Below, piece by piece: positions 51,745-61,279 of a DNA stretch of 64,000 bases. Both the position numbers and the translations under genes were made by a program. The stretch lies in the NCBI GenBank assembly GCA_942492925.1, contig OW818641.1, forward strand, positions 992,001 through 1,056,000. The letters are read 5' to 3'. A model generated the notes under the pieces. It did no database searches. It saw only the letters and a list, made by a program, of their open reading frames with translations, and was not told where the DNA came from. Each line of letters starts with the position of its first letter. Position 1 is the first letter of the stretch. Origin of the DNA: QZKY01 sp942492925. GTDB lineage: Bacteria; Pseudomonadota; Gammaproteobacteria; Burkholderiales; Burkholderiaceae_D.

Positions 51745-51996
51745 GGTGTGAGCACCCTCTTTGGGTTCGACCAGCGACTGCCGGGGGCAGTCGCGCAGGA
51801 CGCAGCGTAGCTGCGGTTCCGCGCTAGCGGAATGGCTGGATCGCCGCAGTGAAACGTCGCGGCGAGACAGACACAATCTCCCTCTCCGTTCACACCAAAA
51901 TTTAGTTGAAGTTGACCCTCTGCGGGTCGCAGCAACGGTTCCGCGTTAGCGGAATGGCTGGATCACCGTAAGGTGAGACAGACACAATCCCGACCG
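51745..51996. repeat. Two tandem structured repeat units
   Basis: Each unit has a hairpin, then GGTTCCGCGYTAGCGGAATGG (stem TTCCGC/GCGGAA, 51817-51832 and 51939-51954), then CTGGAT, then a variable hairpin, then GAGACAGACACAATC (51864-51878 and 51975-51989). The variable hairpin is CGCCGC...GCGGCG in unit 1 and CACC...GGTG in unit 2, so pairing is kept while sequence differs. Further perfect stems: GCGACTGCC/GGCAGTCGC (51774-51794), CGCAGC/GCTGCG (51801-51815), GACCC/GGGTC (51914-51928). No open frame here is believable. Confidence 0.7.
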
Positions 51997-52008
51997 ATTT
52001 TCACTTTA

Positions 52009-53877
52009 TCACCGGGGTTGCCCCTGCACGGGAGGAGCGGAGTGCTCGCGCTCCGCATATTCCCGCACAAACCACTCGCGCGCCTGTTGGCTTTCGGGTC
52101 GCTGCCAGCCGTTTCGAATGAACGTGTCGAAATCGTTTAACGGGCCGGCGATCAAATCCTTTTCTGATTTGAGCAGCGCAACGGTGTCGCGATAATGACG
52201 GTAGGCCGCCGTCGCGTCACCTGCCAGCAGATAGGTGTGTCCGAGGTTGACTGTGTTAGCAAAATTCTTTTTGAGCGCAACCGATCGTTCGCATGCGGCG
52301 CGGGCCTCCGGCAGACGTTGTGCCAGGATCAGTTGCCAGCAAAGCCCGTTCCACGCATCGTCATTGTTCGGCGTCAGTTCGGTGCTGCGACGATAGGTGG
52401 CAATGGATTCTTCCGTTTTTCCCAGCTGCGACAGGAAGTGGCTTTTCCATCTGATAAGCGTGCCATCGTCGGGATGAAGCGCGATGAGGGCGTTCACCTG
52501 CTGCAATGCCTGGGGCCAGTCTTTGGCTTGCCACGCGGTGCGAAGCGCAGCGCGCGCTGCCGTTTCAGCATCTGACACAATCCTGCCTGAAACGGAAGGG
52601 CTGGCAGAATCGGTATTCGATTGGGTACGAGAGCGCAGTGCCTGCGCTTCGCTATTGGCCTGACCCTGAAGCAGGGCGAGACGCATCAGGTTCTCGCCGG
52701 ACGGTTGGTCGATTTTTTCCGAGAGCGTCAAGATGCGGCGTCGCAAGGCCAGCTCGTTTTCGATCTCTCCTGCAGCCTGGTAGTAAGTGGCCGCGCGTTC
52801 CATCTGTTCGAGGGTTTTCGGATGTTCGCGACCGTAAGTTTCTTCGGCGATGGCGATCAGCTGTTTCGTGAGCGGCCGCGCTTTTTGATATTGACGCGCT
52901 TCCAGATGCAACAGAACAAGCCGTGTCAGTGCTTCTGCCGTTTGCGGATGATTCATTCCATATTGTTTTTTCGAGCGCGCCAGCATCGCTTGCAGAATTT
53001 TTTCCGCTTTTGGGTAATTCCCCGCGACAGCATGACGGTCGGCGAGCGCGTTCAGAATGTCCAGGGTTTGCGGATGATGGGGGCCGCGTCGTTTTTTGGC
53101 GATGTCGAGCGCTTTTTCCAGTAGCGCGATGACTTTTTCATTTTCCTGCAGATAGGTTTGCGACTGTCTGTTGACGACGGCACCCGGATAAAAACCGGGT
53201 TGCTTGTCGATCTGTTGCGCCAGAGATGTGGCTTGTTTTTTCAGCGCCTCGACCTCCTGGCTTTCGTTGAAGTGCCGGAGCATCCAGGCGCGCGCCCGTC
53301 GACTGTCATTGGTGAGCCAGCCGTTCTTGATGAATTGATCGAAAGCGGCAATCGGTCCCTTGGGTGCAAACAAGTTGCCGTCGTGTTCTTGCAGCTTGAT
53401 GGATTCGCGATACCAGCGGTAGGCGGTTTGGCTGTCTGCGGTGAGCAGGTAGGTGTGTCCGAGATTGGCGGTGTTGTCGTAGCGCTTGTGGATGGCAACG
53501 GATCGCTGGCAAGCTGGCCGCGCTTTCTGCGGCCCTCTGGCAAACATCAGTTGCCAGCACAGATCGTTCCAGGCGCTGGCATCTTTCGGCGACAGTTCGG
53601 TTCGTTGCCGGAAAATGGCGAGCGCTTCTTCCGATTTTCCCATCGCGTTGAGCGCGTCTCCTTTCTGGCCGAGCAGCGTCACATTGCGCGGATGGCGTTT
53701 GAGCAATACGTCGAGATAGTGCTGCGTGCGCGGCCAGTCTTTCTCGGTCTGCGCTTGCTGGAGCGCGCCCCGCGCTTCCTGTTCGGCAGGGTCGGCGGGT
53801 TGCGCCAGCGCGTGTTGTCCCGACAGGGACAGCCAGAAAGCGAAGAGAAGGGCGGTGAGACGAATGCGACGGGTCAT
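52009..53877 (-). CDS. Exported TPR protein with duplicated terminal modules
   Basis: 622 residues with a signal peptide (IRLTALLFAFWLSLSGQHALAQ). The N-terminal ~200 residues and the C-terminal ~190 are copies of one module: EKDWPRTQHYLDVLLKRHP against AKDWPQALQQVNALIALHP, WNDLCWQLMFARGPQKARPACQRSVAI against WNGLCWQLILAQRLPEARAACERSVAL, NLGHTYLLTADSQTAYRWYRES against NLGHTYLLAGDATAAYRHYRD. Between them lie kinesin-light-chain-like TPRs (KKRRGPHHPQTLDILNALADRHAVAGNYPKAEKIL). Likely a periplasmic scaffold; partners unknown. Confidence 0.75.
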   Translation of the reverse strand: MTRRIRLTALLFAFWLSLSGQHALAQPADPAEQEARGALQQAQTEKDWPRTQHYLDVLLKRHPRNVTLLGQKGDALNAMGKSEEALAIFRQRTELSPKDASAWNDLCWQLMFARGPQKARPACQRSVAIHKRYDNTANLGHTYLLTADSQTAYRWYRESIKLQEHDGNLFAPKGPIAAFDQFIKNGWLTNDSRRARAWMLRHFNESQEVEALKKQATSLAQQIDKQPGFYPGAVVNRQSQTYLQENEKVIALLEKALDIAKKRRGPHHPQTLDILNALADRHAVAGNYPKAEKILQAMLARSKKQYGMNHPQTAEALTRLVLLHLEARQYQKARPLTKQLIAIAEETYGREHPKTLEQMERAATYYQAAGEIENELALRRRILTLSEKIDQPSGENLMRLALLQGQANSEAQALRSRTQSNTDSASPSVSGRIVSDAETAARAALRTAWQAKDWPQALQQVNALIALHPDDGTLIRWKSHFLSQLGKTEESIATYRRSTELTPNNDDAWNGLCWQLILAQRLPEARAACERSVALKKNFANTVNLGHTYLLAGDATAAYRHYRDTVALLKSEKDLIAGPLNDFDTFIRNGWQRPESQQAREWFVREYAEREHSAPPVQGQPR

Positions 53878-54077
53878 GTTTTTCCTGATCGACCACGACA
53901 GTTATAGGGAATGTTGTGGTTTTTTGCTGATGAGGCGATGTCCAATGCTAGCAGCAACCACGCCGTTGGTGCCAGCATCGATCCAAAAAAATGGCAAGCG
54001 TTGAGATGGAATAAGCGAAAACGGGTGCACAATACGGTCTGTTGAATAAATGGCAGCTTCGTCAACGGGTGAAGCGC

Positions 54078-54497
54078 ATGGATGGAGAGATCGTTGTGGC
54101 ACGTACCCGATCAGGCTTGATCAAAAAAGCGCAGAGCAAAGGAAGCGCACTGGATTCTTTTTGCGTGTGGGAAGGCGACACCCTGGTACTCAATGTCCTG
54201 GGTTTTCCGAGCGCGGGTGGCGATGCCATTGGCAAACCCAAAGGCAAGCAATTGTGCATCAGTGTGATTGCCACGCCGGTGGCGGGCAAGGCGACCGATC
54301 ACATGGTGCGATTTCTCACGAAGGAATTCGGCGTGGCGGTTGGCGATATCGAAGTGGTCTTTGGTCGCTTCAATGTTAACAAGCAGTTGCGAATCCGATC
54401 ACCAAAACAGCTGCCTGCCGTCATTCGCAAACATTTTTCGCAAGCGCCGACGGAAGCGGCAGAACCCACCAAGGGCGAAACGCTGTCTTTGTTTTAA
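54078..54497 (+). CDS. DUF167 (YggU) family protein
   Basis: 139 residues from MDGEIVVARTRSGLIKKAQSKG; a TTG at 54042 would add 12 residues, and neither start has a clear ribosome site. The DUF167 pattern is visible in DAIGKPKGKQLCISVIATPVAGKATDHMVRFLTKEFGV and IEVVFGRFNVNKQLRI. It is longer than E. coli YggU (96) by an N-terminal part and a C-terminal tail. Function of the family is unknown. Confidence 0.75.
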   Translation: MDGEIVVARTRSGLIKKAQSKGSALDSFCVWEGDTLVLNVLGFPSAGGDAIGKPKGKQLCISVIATPVAGKATDHMVRFLTKEFGVAVGDIEVVFGRFNVNKQLRIRSPKQLPAVIRKHFSQAPTEAAEPTKGETLSLF

Positions 54498-54501
54498 GAC
54501 G

Positions 54502-55929
54502 CTATTTTGATGCAGCGGTTCCGCTGCACGCGCCGCCATAGATGCCGCGCGATTTGAACTGATAGTTCACCAGCTCGAACACTTCTGTGCGCAGTGTTGA
54601 GGATTTGGCGCTGTTGAGGTTGCTTGTGGCGATGACATATTGCTTGCCATCGATCTCCAGCAGGGCGTAGGGGGAAATGGATGTGATCGTTTCATCAACG
54701 TGCGCGATGGCCGATGCGGACGGATCCAGATCGATGCGCGATGAAATCCATTCAGTTCGGCCTTCCGGGTGGCGAATAGCCCAGGCGCGAAAAGCAATAT
54801 CCAGTGTCGCGCCTTCATTTGAAGCGGCGGCATTTGGCGGGCGATAGGTTTTTTCGCCGTAAAACATGAGCAGGGTCGATCGATTCTGGTAAGACACCGC
54901 GCGCTCTACAGTCAGTTTTCGCAGCGGCGTGGCCCGAAGCTGTTTCAGGGCTTCCTGGCGACCCAAGGGGCCCAGCTTCAGCTTGTGGGGAACGATGCGT
55001 CCTTCTGCGGCTTCCCAGTTTTTCCTGACGTGGTTTACCAGAGAGGCGAAGAGGATCGGGGTTTCCGTGTTTCCGGGATGCGCTGCGCCGGATTGCGGGT
55101 CGAAATTATTGTCGACAATTTTTTCAAAAGGAATCCATCGGTATCCCCACTTTTGCGTTGCGACCCATTCTTCATTTTCATGGGCACTCCGACTGGGTTG
55201 GACTTTGATGCTGGGCGCGCCGGTAAAGCAGCCGCCCGCGTTGGCGTTCAAGAACACGCCGGAGCGCGATTCGATGTCGGTGGGAAGCGGTTTCTGAAGG
55301 CCGAGCCATTCCATGAAGCGGGAGAGCACGGCGCCCCCGGCAACTCTGGCAGGTGGATCCGGCTGGCTGATGCTAAACCAGTTGATGAAAGCCGATGGGG
55401 TGGTTCCCCAGAAAATCTTGGCGTAGGCTTCCATGTCCGGAGTGTCCGATTTCAAGGCTTTCCACGCGAGCAGGCGCGTCAGCATATCGGGGCTAAAAAT
55501 TTGAGTCCGTTCGGCGTTGACTGGGGAGCGGGTTCTGGGAGGTAAGCCAACCAGGAAGGTCGAGAGTTCTTTTGCGGAGGTTGCGCTTAATCTCTGATGC
55601 AGTTTTTTGGTGTAAAGGCAGTGACTGGCGTCATATTGTCTGGGATCGGCGTGCGTGCAATCCAGTTCGGCACTGCTCTGGGCGTTAAGCCAAGCCTTGA
55701 CGATGGCGTCATGCGGCTCTATCCCGCTGCTGAACTGGCCGGTTGCGGTAAGGGATGCCGACAGCGGCTTTTGCCAGCTGCCGTTCTGGTAATACATGAT
55801 TCGCTCGATGACATTGTCCTTGCCCAGATAGCCGAAAGCCACTTCCATGGCGGCGGTCGGCAGGGCTGCGGCCAGCAGGCCTGCAATAAGGGAGATTTTC
55901 AGCGCTGTCATCATGCGATGCAGGGGCAT
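54502..55929 (-). CDS. Exported protein of unknown function
   Basis: 475 residues with a signal peptide (ALKISLIAGLLAAALPTAAME) and an AGGAG site before the start. The first mature segment AFGYLGKDNVIERIMYYQNGSWQKPL is followed by a mostly globular beta-rich body, with no membrane helix and no motif I know. Convergent with the DUF167 gene (four-base gap). Confidence 0.6.
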   Translation of the reverse strand: MPLHRMMTALKISLIAGLLAAALPTAAMEVAFGYLGKDNVIERIMYYQNGSWQKPLSASLTATGQFSSGIEPHDAIVKAWLNAQSSAELDCTHADPRQYDASHCLYTKKLHQRLSATSAKELSTFLVGLPPRTRSPVNAERTQIFSPDMLTRLLAWKALKSDTPDMEAYAKIFWGTTPSAFINWFSISQPDPPARVAGGAVLSRFMEWLGLQKPLPTDIESRSGVFLNANAGGCFTGAPSIKVQPSRSAHENEEWVATQKWGYRWIPFEKIVDNNFDPQSGAAHPGNTETPILFASLVNHVRKNWEAAEGRIVPHKLKLGPLGRQEALKQLRATPLRKLTVERAVSYQNRSTLLMFYGEKTYRPPNAAASNEGATLDIAFRAWAIRHPEGRTEWISSRIDLDPSASAIAHVDETITSISPYALLEIDGKQYVIATSNLNSAKSSTLRTEVFELVNYQFKSRGIYGGACSGTAASK

Positions 55930-56043
55930 CCGTTTGACTCCTGTCAGGCTTTTGTTGTGCTCAGCGTCACATGCGCTCTCGAAGGAGACATGCCGTTTTT
56001 TCTGTTCGGGATCAGTACGTATGTTACACCAGCAACAGAGAAA

Positions 56044-56580
56044 TTATTTCTTTTTTGAACGCGCCTTGATCGTTTTTCCGCCGACCATAAACTCGCCGCC
56101 GCCAAGGTGGTGAATGGTTTGGGGCGCTTCCTTCATCGGCGCTTTCCACGCCTTGACCACTTCCAGCACGAACATATTGTATTTTTTTGCCCAGCGGGCA
56201 TCGGCGATTTGGCATTCCAGGCTGGCGTAGCATTCGGCGATGAGAGGGGCTGTGACCTTTTCGGCTGGAACGGGTGTCAGCCCCAGGACCTTGAATTTAT
56301 CGCGCGTGCGTCCAGACATGCTGCCGCAGCGGACCGCTTTTTCCATGAGATCAACTGTTGGAATATTGATCACGCACTGCTTCGACTTTTTAAGCAATTC
56401 GAAGGAATAACTCTGATCGCTCAGGATGATGCCGATCAGCGGCGGCTCAAACTCTATCATCGTGTGCCAGGACAGGGTCATGATATTGGTTTTGTCCTTG
56501 AACGCAGTCGAAATCATCACGGTAGGACCGGACTGCATCAGGTTATTGACTTTGGCTAGGGGGAAGTTCCTCTTTTTCAT
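56044..56580 (-). CDS. Flavin reductase-like FMN-binding protein
   Basis: 178 residues with the split-barrel pattern of flavin reductase-like proteins: VMISTAFKDKTNIMTLSWHTMIEFEPPLIGIILS and SFELLKKSKQCVINIP, then a GxMSGRTRDKF segment. These bind FMN and may reduce flavin or act as an oxidoreductase; the partner is unknown. Not in an operon with the neighbours. Confidence 0.8.
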   Translation of the reverse strand: MKKRNFPLAKVNNLMQSGPTVMISTAFKDKTNIMTLSWHTMIEFEPPLIGIILSDQSYSFELLKKSKQCVINIPTVDLMEKAVRCGSMSGRTRDKFKVLGLTPVPAEKVTAPLIAECYASLECQIADARWAKKYNMFVLEVVKAWKAPMKEAPQTIHHLGGGEFMVGGKTIKARSKKK

Positions 56581-56708
56581 TGTTTTCTTCCTGTTCGGGT
56601 GAGGCGTGTCAGATGACGCTTATTGTGGCATAGCTTTTTCTGGCATGAAAAGCCCGGCTGAAATTTTCCTTGCGCTAGAATAAGGCTTTGATTTCGTTTG
56701 GCTCAAGC

Positions 56709-56987
56709 ATGGCGCTGAAAAAACAGAAAATGTTCTGGTTTGAATATCCGCTCTGGTCTTTGCTGGCGCGCTTCGGTCGCCGACTCACGATCAAGATGGA
56801 CGTGCTCTACGATGAAGAAGTGGATGTCTATGTTGGCACCAGCAAGAACCTGCGCGGGCTGGTGGTGGAAGCTGATACGCTGGAAGAGTTGAAGGTGGAG
56901 ACGGAACGTGTTGTGCGCGATTTGGTGGCGCTGTGCGTGCATAGTAAAAATCCTGCGTTGCCCGTGCTGGAGTGGCCTGCCACATGA
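56709..56987 (+). CDS. DUF1902 antitoxin-like protein
   Basis: 92 residues. The core MDVLYDEEVDVYVGTSKNLRGLVVEADTLEELKVETERVVRDLVALC is the HicB-like partial RNase H fold of DUF1902. The stop overlaps the start of the next gene (ATGA), which is the usual arrangement of toxin-antitoxin pairs. Likely neutralises the HicA-like product and autoregulates the operon. Confidence 0.75.
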   Translation: MALKKQKMFWFEYPLWSLLARFGRRLTIKMDVLYDEEVDVYVGTSKNLRGLVVEADTLEELKVETERVVRDLVALCVHSKNPALPVLEWPAT

Positions 56988-57214
56988 GTTTCCCGACTGT
57001 CAGCGATTTTTTTTCGCGCTTGGTTACCTGTTTGCGCATGGCGGACTTTGCTTTCGAGATGCAGTCGCCCGACTGCACACATGAGATCTGGCGAAACTAC
57101 GCCACCTTCATTTCCGTGCCACGCCAGTGCAAATCGCGCCATACGGCGAATGCGATTTTGCGTGCTGCCGAATTCCCGCGCGAATATCAAACGAACTTCC
57201 CCGGGATGCTTTGA
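56984..57214 (+). CDS. Divergent HicA-like toxin
   Basis: 76 residues. The HicA pattern is FFSRLVTCLRMADFAFEM..CTHEIWRN..ISVPRQCKSRHTANAILRAAEF: the catalytic His (THEIW) and the SRHTANAIL motif are kept, but the usual GKGSH glycines before the His are replaced by SPDCTH. It is probably a dsRNA-fold mRNA interferase, perhaps altered in activity. It overlaps the DUF1902 gene by four bases. Identification is by pattern only. Confidence 0.6.
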   Translation: MSFPTVSDFFSRLVTCLRMADFAFEMQSPDCTHEIWRNYATFISVPRQCKSRHTANAILRAAEFPREYQTNFPGML

Positions 57215-57358
57215 CAGCGCGCGGCTTGTGACAGGAAAACAATTTCTTGTTCGTTGGAAACAAGATCGTGGCAAAAAAGGCTGTCAGACCACAAATGCCG
57301 TAGCAAATCGTCACTTTTGAGACGGCATGAGTAGGCCATTTGCGATAAATGCCGCACA

Positions 57359-59871
57359 ATGCGCTTTTTCGACAAGCCGGGTGGCAAAGCGCCAGCTACG
57401 GCGAATGAGCAGGGCGGCATGACAGCAGAAAAGGTCGGGTTGGGCAGGCGGTGTTGGCAGGCGTTCTTGAAGGTCGCGGGTTATGTCACGCGCGTGTTCG
57501 AGCCTGGCTTGCGCTGGCAAGCGCGCGTGTGGCATGGCACGAAGACACTCATGATCGTCGGCATCATCGGCATGATGCTGTTGTTGGGTTACACGATTGC
57601 CCTGATTCCGCAAACACCGGACGTTTCCGATTTACGCAAGGCGCAGATCGAACAACCCAGTCAGGTGCTCTCCGCCGATGGCAAAGTGCTGGCGACGTTC
57701 AGCCGGATGAACAGCGAGTGGGTGCCGATCGAGCGCGTTTCCCCGCATGTGGTGAAAGCGCTGATCGCCACAGAAGATCACCGTTTTTACGAACATCGTG
57801 GCGTGGATGTCTTCCGCACACTCTCCAGCGCAGTCTGGACGCTGATGGGACGGCAGCAGGGTGGGTCCACCATCACGCAACAGTTGGCGCGCAATCGCTA
57901 CCTGCAGGAAATCGGTCGCAGCCGCTCGATTGCACGCAAGCTCAAGGAAATGATCACGGCCGTCAAGATCGAACGCGCCTACTCCAAAAAAGAAATTCTC
58001 GAAACCTACCTGAACACGGTGCCGTTTTTTTACAATGCGCACGGCATCGAAATGGCGGCGCGCATTTATTTTGACAAGTCTTCGTCGCAACTGAACGTGC
58101 TCGAAAGCGCCACGCTGATCGGCATGCTCAAGGGAAGCAGTTACTACAACCCGGTGCTCAATCCCGAACGCTCATTGCAACGCCGCAACGTGGTGCTGGC
58201 ACAGATGGTCAAGCGCAAGGTCTTGAGTCAAGCAAGTTACGAACGGCTGAAAAAGCAAAGCCTGGATTTGAATTTCGATCATTATTTCGGCGTGCATGGT
58301 ATTGCGCCGCATTTTTGCAGCATGTGCGCAAATGGCTGATCGAATGGGCGGATCTTCAGAACCGCAACATTTACGCCGATGGCTTCATCGTTCACACCAC
58401 CATTGATTCGCGCGTGCAGGCCGTTGCGAATCAGGCAGTGCGTCGTCAGATGGACATGCTGCAAACCATCGCCGACGTGGAATGGGGAACAAAATCTGCC
58501 AAGCTGATTTCGAGAAAGGCAACCGCGTATGCTTCCTTGCGTCAGCGCACGCAGCCTTTCAGTTATTTCTGGAGTGCCAAGCCTGAACTGGTCAATGCCT
58601 TCGTCAAGGAATCTCCCGCCTATGCGCGCGCTATTGAAACCGGCCTCAAACCTGCCGAAGCACTGGCGCAATTGAAGAAAGACGAAAAATTCATGGCTCG
58701 GTTGCGCGAAGAAAAAACGCGTCTGCAAGCCGGGTTTGTCGCCATCGATCCGACGACAGGTCATGTGAAGGCCTGGGTGGGCAGCCGCGATTTCAGCGTG
58801 GACCAATACGATCACGTGGCGATAGCGCAGCGGCAGCCCGGTTCAACATTCAAGCCGTTTGTGTATGGTGCGGCGCTGGAACAAGGCATGCAGCCAGACA
58901 GAAAATTCACCGAGAAAGCGGTGGAAATCAAACTGGGCGATGGCACGGTCTGGCGTCCCACCGATCTCTCGCCGCAGATCGGTCGAGACATGACAATGCG
59001 TGAAGGACTGGTGCATTCACGCAATACGATTACTGCGCAAATCATGCAGGAAGTCGGTCCCACGAAGGCGGCCGACTTTGCGCGGCGCATGGGCGTCAAC
59101 CAGAGCGAGCTCGATGTGGTGCCCTCGCTGGCATTGGGGACAAGCCCGGTCACGCTGCTGGAAATGGTGTCCGCTTACGGCACGCTGGCCAATCGCGGCG
59201 AATACCGCAAGCCGATTTACATCACGCGTGTGACGGACAAGAACGGCAACGAACTCATGCGTTTCGATCTCGAGGCGCAGCGTGAAGCGAAACGTGTCGT
59301 ATCGGAGAGCGTGGTGGAGGCGCTCATCGACATGATGCGCGGCGTGATCAAGGAAGGCACGGGATCGCGCATTCAATCCGAATTCGGCATCATGGCCGAT
59401 GTGGCGGGCAAGACCGGCACCACGCAAAAGAATACCGACGGCTGGTTCATCTTGACGCATCCCAAACTGGTGGCGGGCGCATGGGTGGGCTTCAACGATT
59501 CGCGCGTGGTCATGCGCAGCAGTTACTGGGGACAGGGCGGCCACAATGCGCTGAACATCGTCGGCGATTTCTACAAGCAGACCTTCTATTCCGGCCCGAA
59601 CAATAGTCCGATTGCGCCGGAGTATGCGCCAACACAACCCACGGTAGTCGATACGCTTGCGGAAAAATTCTCGCGGTGGTTCGGGTTTGGCAAACCGAAA
59701 GAGGCGGAAATAAAGGCGGATAAAAAACTGGATGCAAAACCGGATATAAAATCACCCGTGCCCATCATCGACAAGTCGACAGGGCAAGCGGCCAACCCCT
59801 TGTTGCAAAAATCGGATGCCGCTTCAGTGATGAGTGTGACTGCCGCACCCTCTGTGCCGGGCAAGCCTTGA
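57359..59871 (+). pseudogene. Class A penicillin-binding protein with a frameshift
   Basis: Two overlapping frames (57359-58339 and 58315-59871) together encode ~837 residues. The first has a membrane helix (~68-87), GT51 motifs EDHRFYEHRGVD and GGSTITQQLARN, and KIERAYSKKEILETYLN. The second has the transpeptidase motifs STFK (GSTFKPFVYGAA), SRN and KTG (AGKTGTTQ). The break is at a run of five T (58312-58316): one extra T would give APHF-LQHVRKWLIEWAD in a single frame. Either a real frameshift or a sequencing error. If intact, it makes and crosslinks peptidoglycan (PBP1A/PbpC-type). Confidence 0.85.
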
Positions 59872-59910
59872 AGTCGTGCGCTTCAGTGAAGCTCCCTCAG
59901 TGAAGCTGTA

Positions 59911-60193
59911 TCAAGCGCTTTCGTCCGATGAGGCCGAAGATTTTGGTTTTGTCAGCCAGTAAGCCAGGCCCAGCCATTGCGCGAGTCCCAGCAGCGCGGT
60001 CAGCACGACTGCGAAAAGCGATCCATCCAGCGTGCATAGCAGCGAAATCAGCGAAGCGGGAAAGCCGGTGATCAGCAGCGCCAGATTGCGGGCCGAGGGT
60101 GGAATCATTGTCCCGGAAAACGGTGAACAGAATCGTGATGAGACTCCACAGGCCGTAGCCGATGAGCGATTTTGACGTAAAGCGGGGTTTCAT
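59911..60193 (-). pseudogene. Small membrane protein, probably frameshifted
   Basis: A start MKPRFTSKSLIGYGLWSLITILFTV (from 60193) is in one frame and a hydrophobic ~65-residue stretch (NLALLITGFPASLISLLCTLDG, FAVVLTALLGLAQWLGLAYWL) in another, ending at 59911. The switch falls at a TTTTCCGGGACA stretch near 60113-60125; removing one T joins both parts into a ~95-residue two- or three-helix protein. It could also be a short intact gene starting at 60108. Unknown function. Confidence 0.5.
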
Positions 60194-60217
60194 CGTTAAG
60201 TGTTGCAAAGGATTTGG

Positions 60218-60415
60218 TTACCAGTAAAACGTGCCGACAGAATAACCGTCGCAGTGCTGTTTTTCGCCACGCGGTTCATCGTCATCGTCGCGCCGGATGA
60301 AGGGGGATTGTTGCCATTTCTTTCTTTGGGCCCGTTGTTTGAGCGCGAAAAAGACACCCAGGCCGATTAAACCCAGAAATAGTATTGAAAGGATAATGAT
60401 GGGCAGCGTGTCCAT
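60218..60415 (-). CDS. Small membrane protein, unknown
   Basis: 65 residues (MDTLPIIILSILFLGLIGLGVFFALKQ...), one membrane helix, then a basic and acidic tail (QRKKWQQSPFIRRDDDDEPRGEK). A TTG at 60424 gives three more residues and is an alternative start with AGG nearby. No family recognised. Confidence 0.5.
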   Translation of the reverse strand: MDTLPIIILSILFLGLIGLGVFFALKQRAQRKKWQQSPFIRRDDDDEPRGEKQHCDGYSVGTFYW

Positions 60416-60498
60416 GGGGTTCAATTGCCTGGATCAAACAAAAAACGGTATCATGACGTGTTGAGTCAACCCACCCTCATTCTAACGGAGTTAAGCAA

Positions 60499-60864
60499 AT
60501 GGCGAAGGAAATGCCAAATTTAGACTTGTTGCCGGAAATTGATCTTAAGCCGCGCGTTTTTGTCAAAAAATCAGGCGGGTCATATAAAGAGGTCGCGGGC
60601 GTTCAGTCTTTCGAGCGTAGCGATTTCGATAGCGACGAAAACAATGTGTCTTTCGTGCTGACTGGCCAACAGGCCTCCGCAGTCAAGGATTTGCTGGCGA
60701 CCGAAAATGAAGACCTTGATGTGAAAATGGAGTTTTCGCTCGGCGCCACCATGGTGATGACCTTTACTGGTCGCGTGGAAAATTTTACGGGAGACAGCCT
60801 CACCTTTTCCATGTCCACGCCCATTTCCACAGAGGTGCTGGATGATGTGGTGACGTTGCACTAA
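60499..60864 (+). CDS. Protein of unknown function, 121 residues
   Basis: ATG with GGAG nine bases upstream; acidic, beta-rich soluble protein (DVKMEFSLGATMVMTFTGRVENF). No signal peptide or motif. A bidirectional terminator follows. Unknown family. Confidence 0.6.
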   Translation: MAKEMPNLDLLPEIDLKPRVFVKKSGGSYKEVAGVQSFERSDFDSDENNVSFVLTGQQASAVKDLLATENEDLDVKMEFSLGATMVMTFTGRVENFTGDSLTFSMSTPISTEVLDDVVTLH

Positions 60865-60881
60865 TCGAACGCACAAGATCA

Positions 60882-60911
60882 AAAAAGCCCAACCGTCTGG
60901 TTGGGCTTTTT
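60882..60911. terminator. Bidirectional terminator
   Basis: 13-bp perfect stem AAAAAGCCCAACC / GGTTGGGCTTTTT, loop GTCT, with T tracts in both directions. It serves the 60499 gene and the convergent glycine-zipper lipoprotein gene. Confidence 0.88.
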
Positions 60912-60928
60912 GTTTTGGAAAACGTGAA

Positions 60929-61279
60929 TTACCGCAGCACGCGATAGCCGCGCCCGATCAGGCAGCGATTGATGACCTGCTTCTGTCCGCTGGCCGCATG
61001 GCCACCGCCACTGGCAACGCCCACGATGGCACCCACGGCGGCACCCGTTCCCACACGTCCGCTGGTAACGGCGCCAATTGCGCCGCCAACACCCGCGCCG
61101 ATGGCGCCGCTTGTGGCCGTCTCACCGGCCACGTTCACTTGTTCCGCATATTGCTGGCACTCGCTCAGGTCTCTTTCATATTGCGCCTGATCCACGCCCT
61201 TCATATCGACAATGGGGCGATAGCCTGCACAGCCGACGGCCAGGAATGCGAGTGAGGCAATGGCGAGGTATTTTTTCAT
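60929..61279 (-). CDS. Glycine-zipper lipoprotein
   Basis: 116 residues with a lipobox (LAVGCAGY) and a glycine-zipper segment (GAIGAGVGGAIGAVTSGRVGTGAAVGAIVGVASGGG), then a Cys-containing C-terminus (NRCLIGRGYRVLR). Glycine-zipper lipoproteins are membrane-associated; the role is unknown. Confidence 0.75.
   Translation of the reverse strand: MKKYLAIASLAFLAVGCAGYRPIVDMKGVDQAQYERDLSECQQYAEQVNVAGETATSGAIGAGVGGAIGAVTSGRVGTGAAVGAIVGVASGGGHAASGQKQVINRCLIGRGYRVLR

Noticed and set aside
51654..51935. Minus-strand frame across the structured repeats
   Set aside because: It is composed of hairpin repeat sequence and shows no protein-like features; such frames are common false genes.
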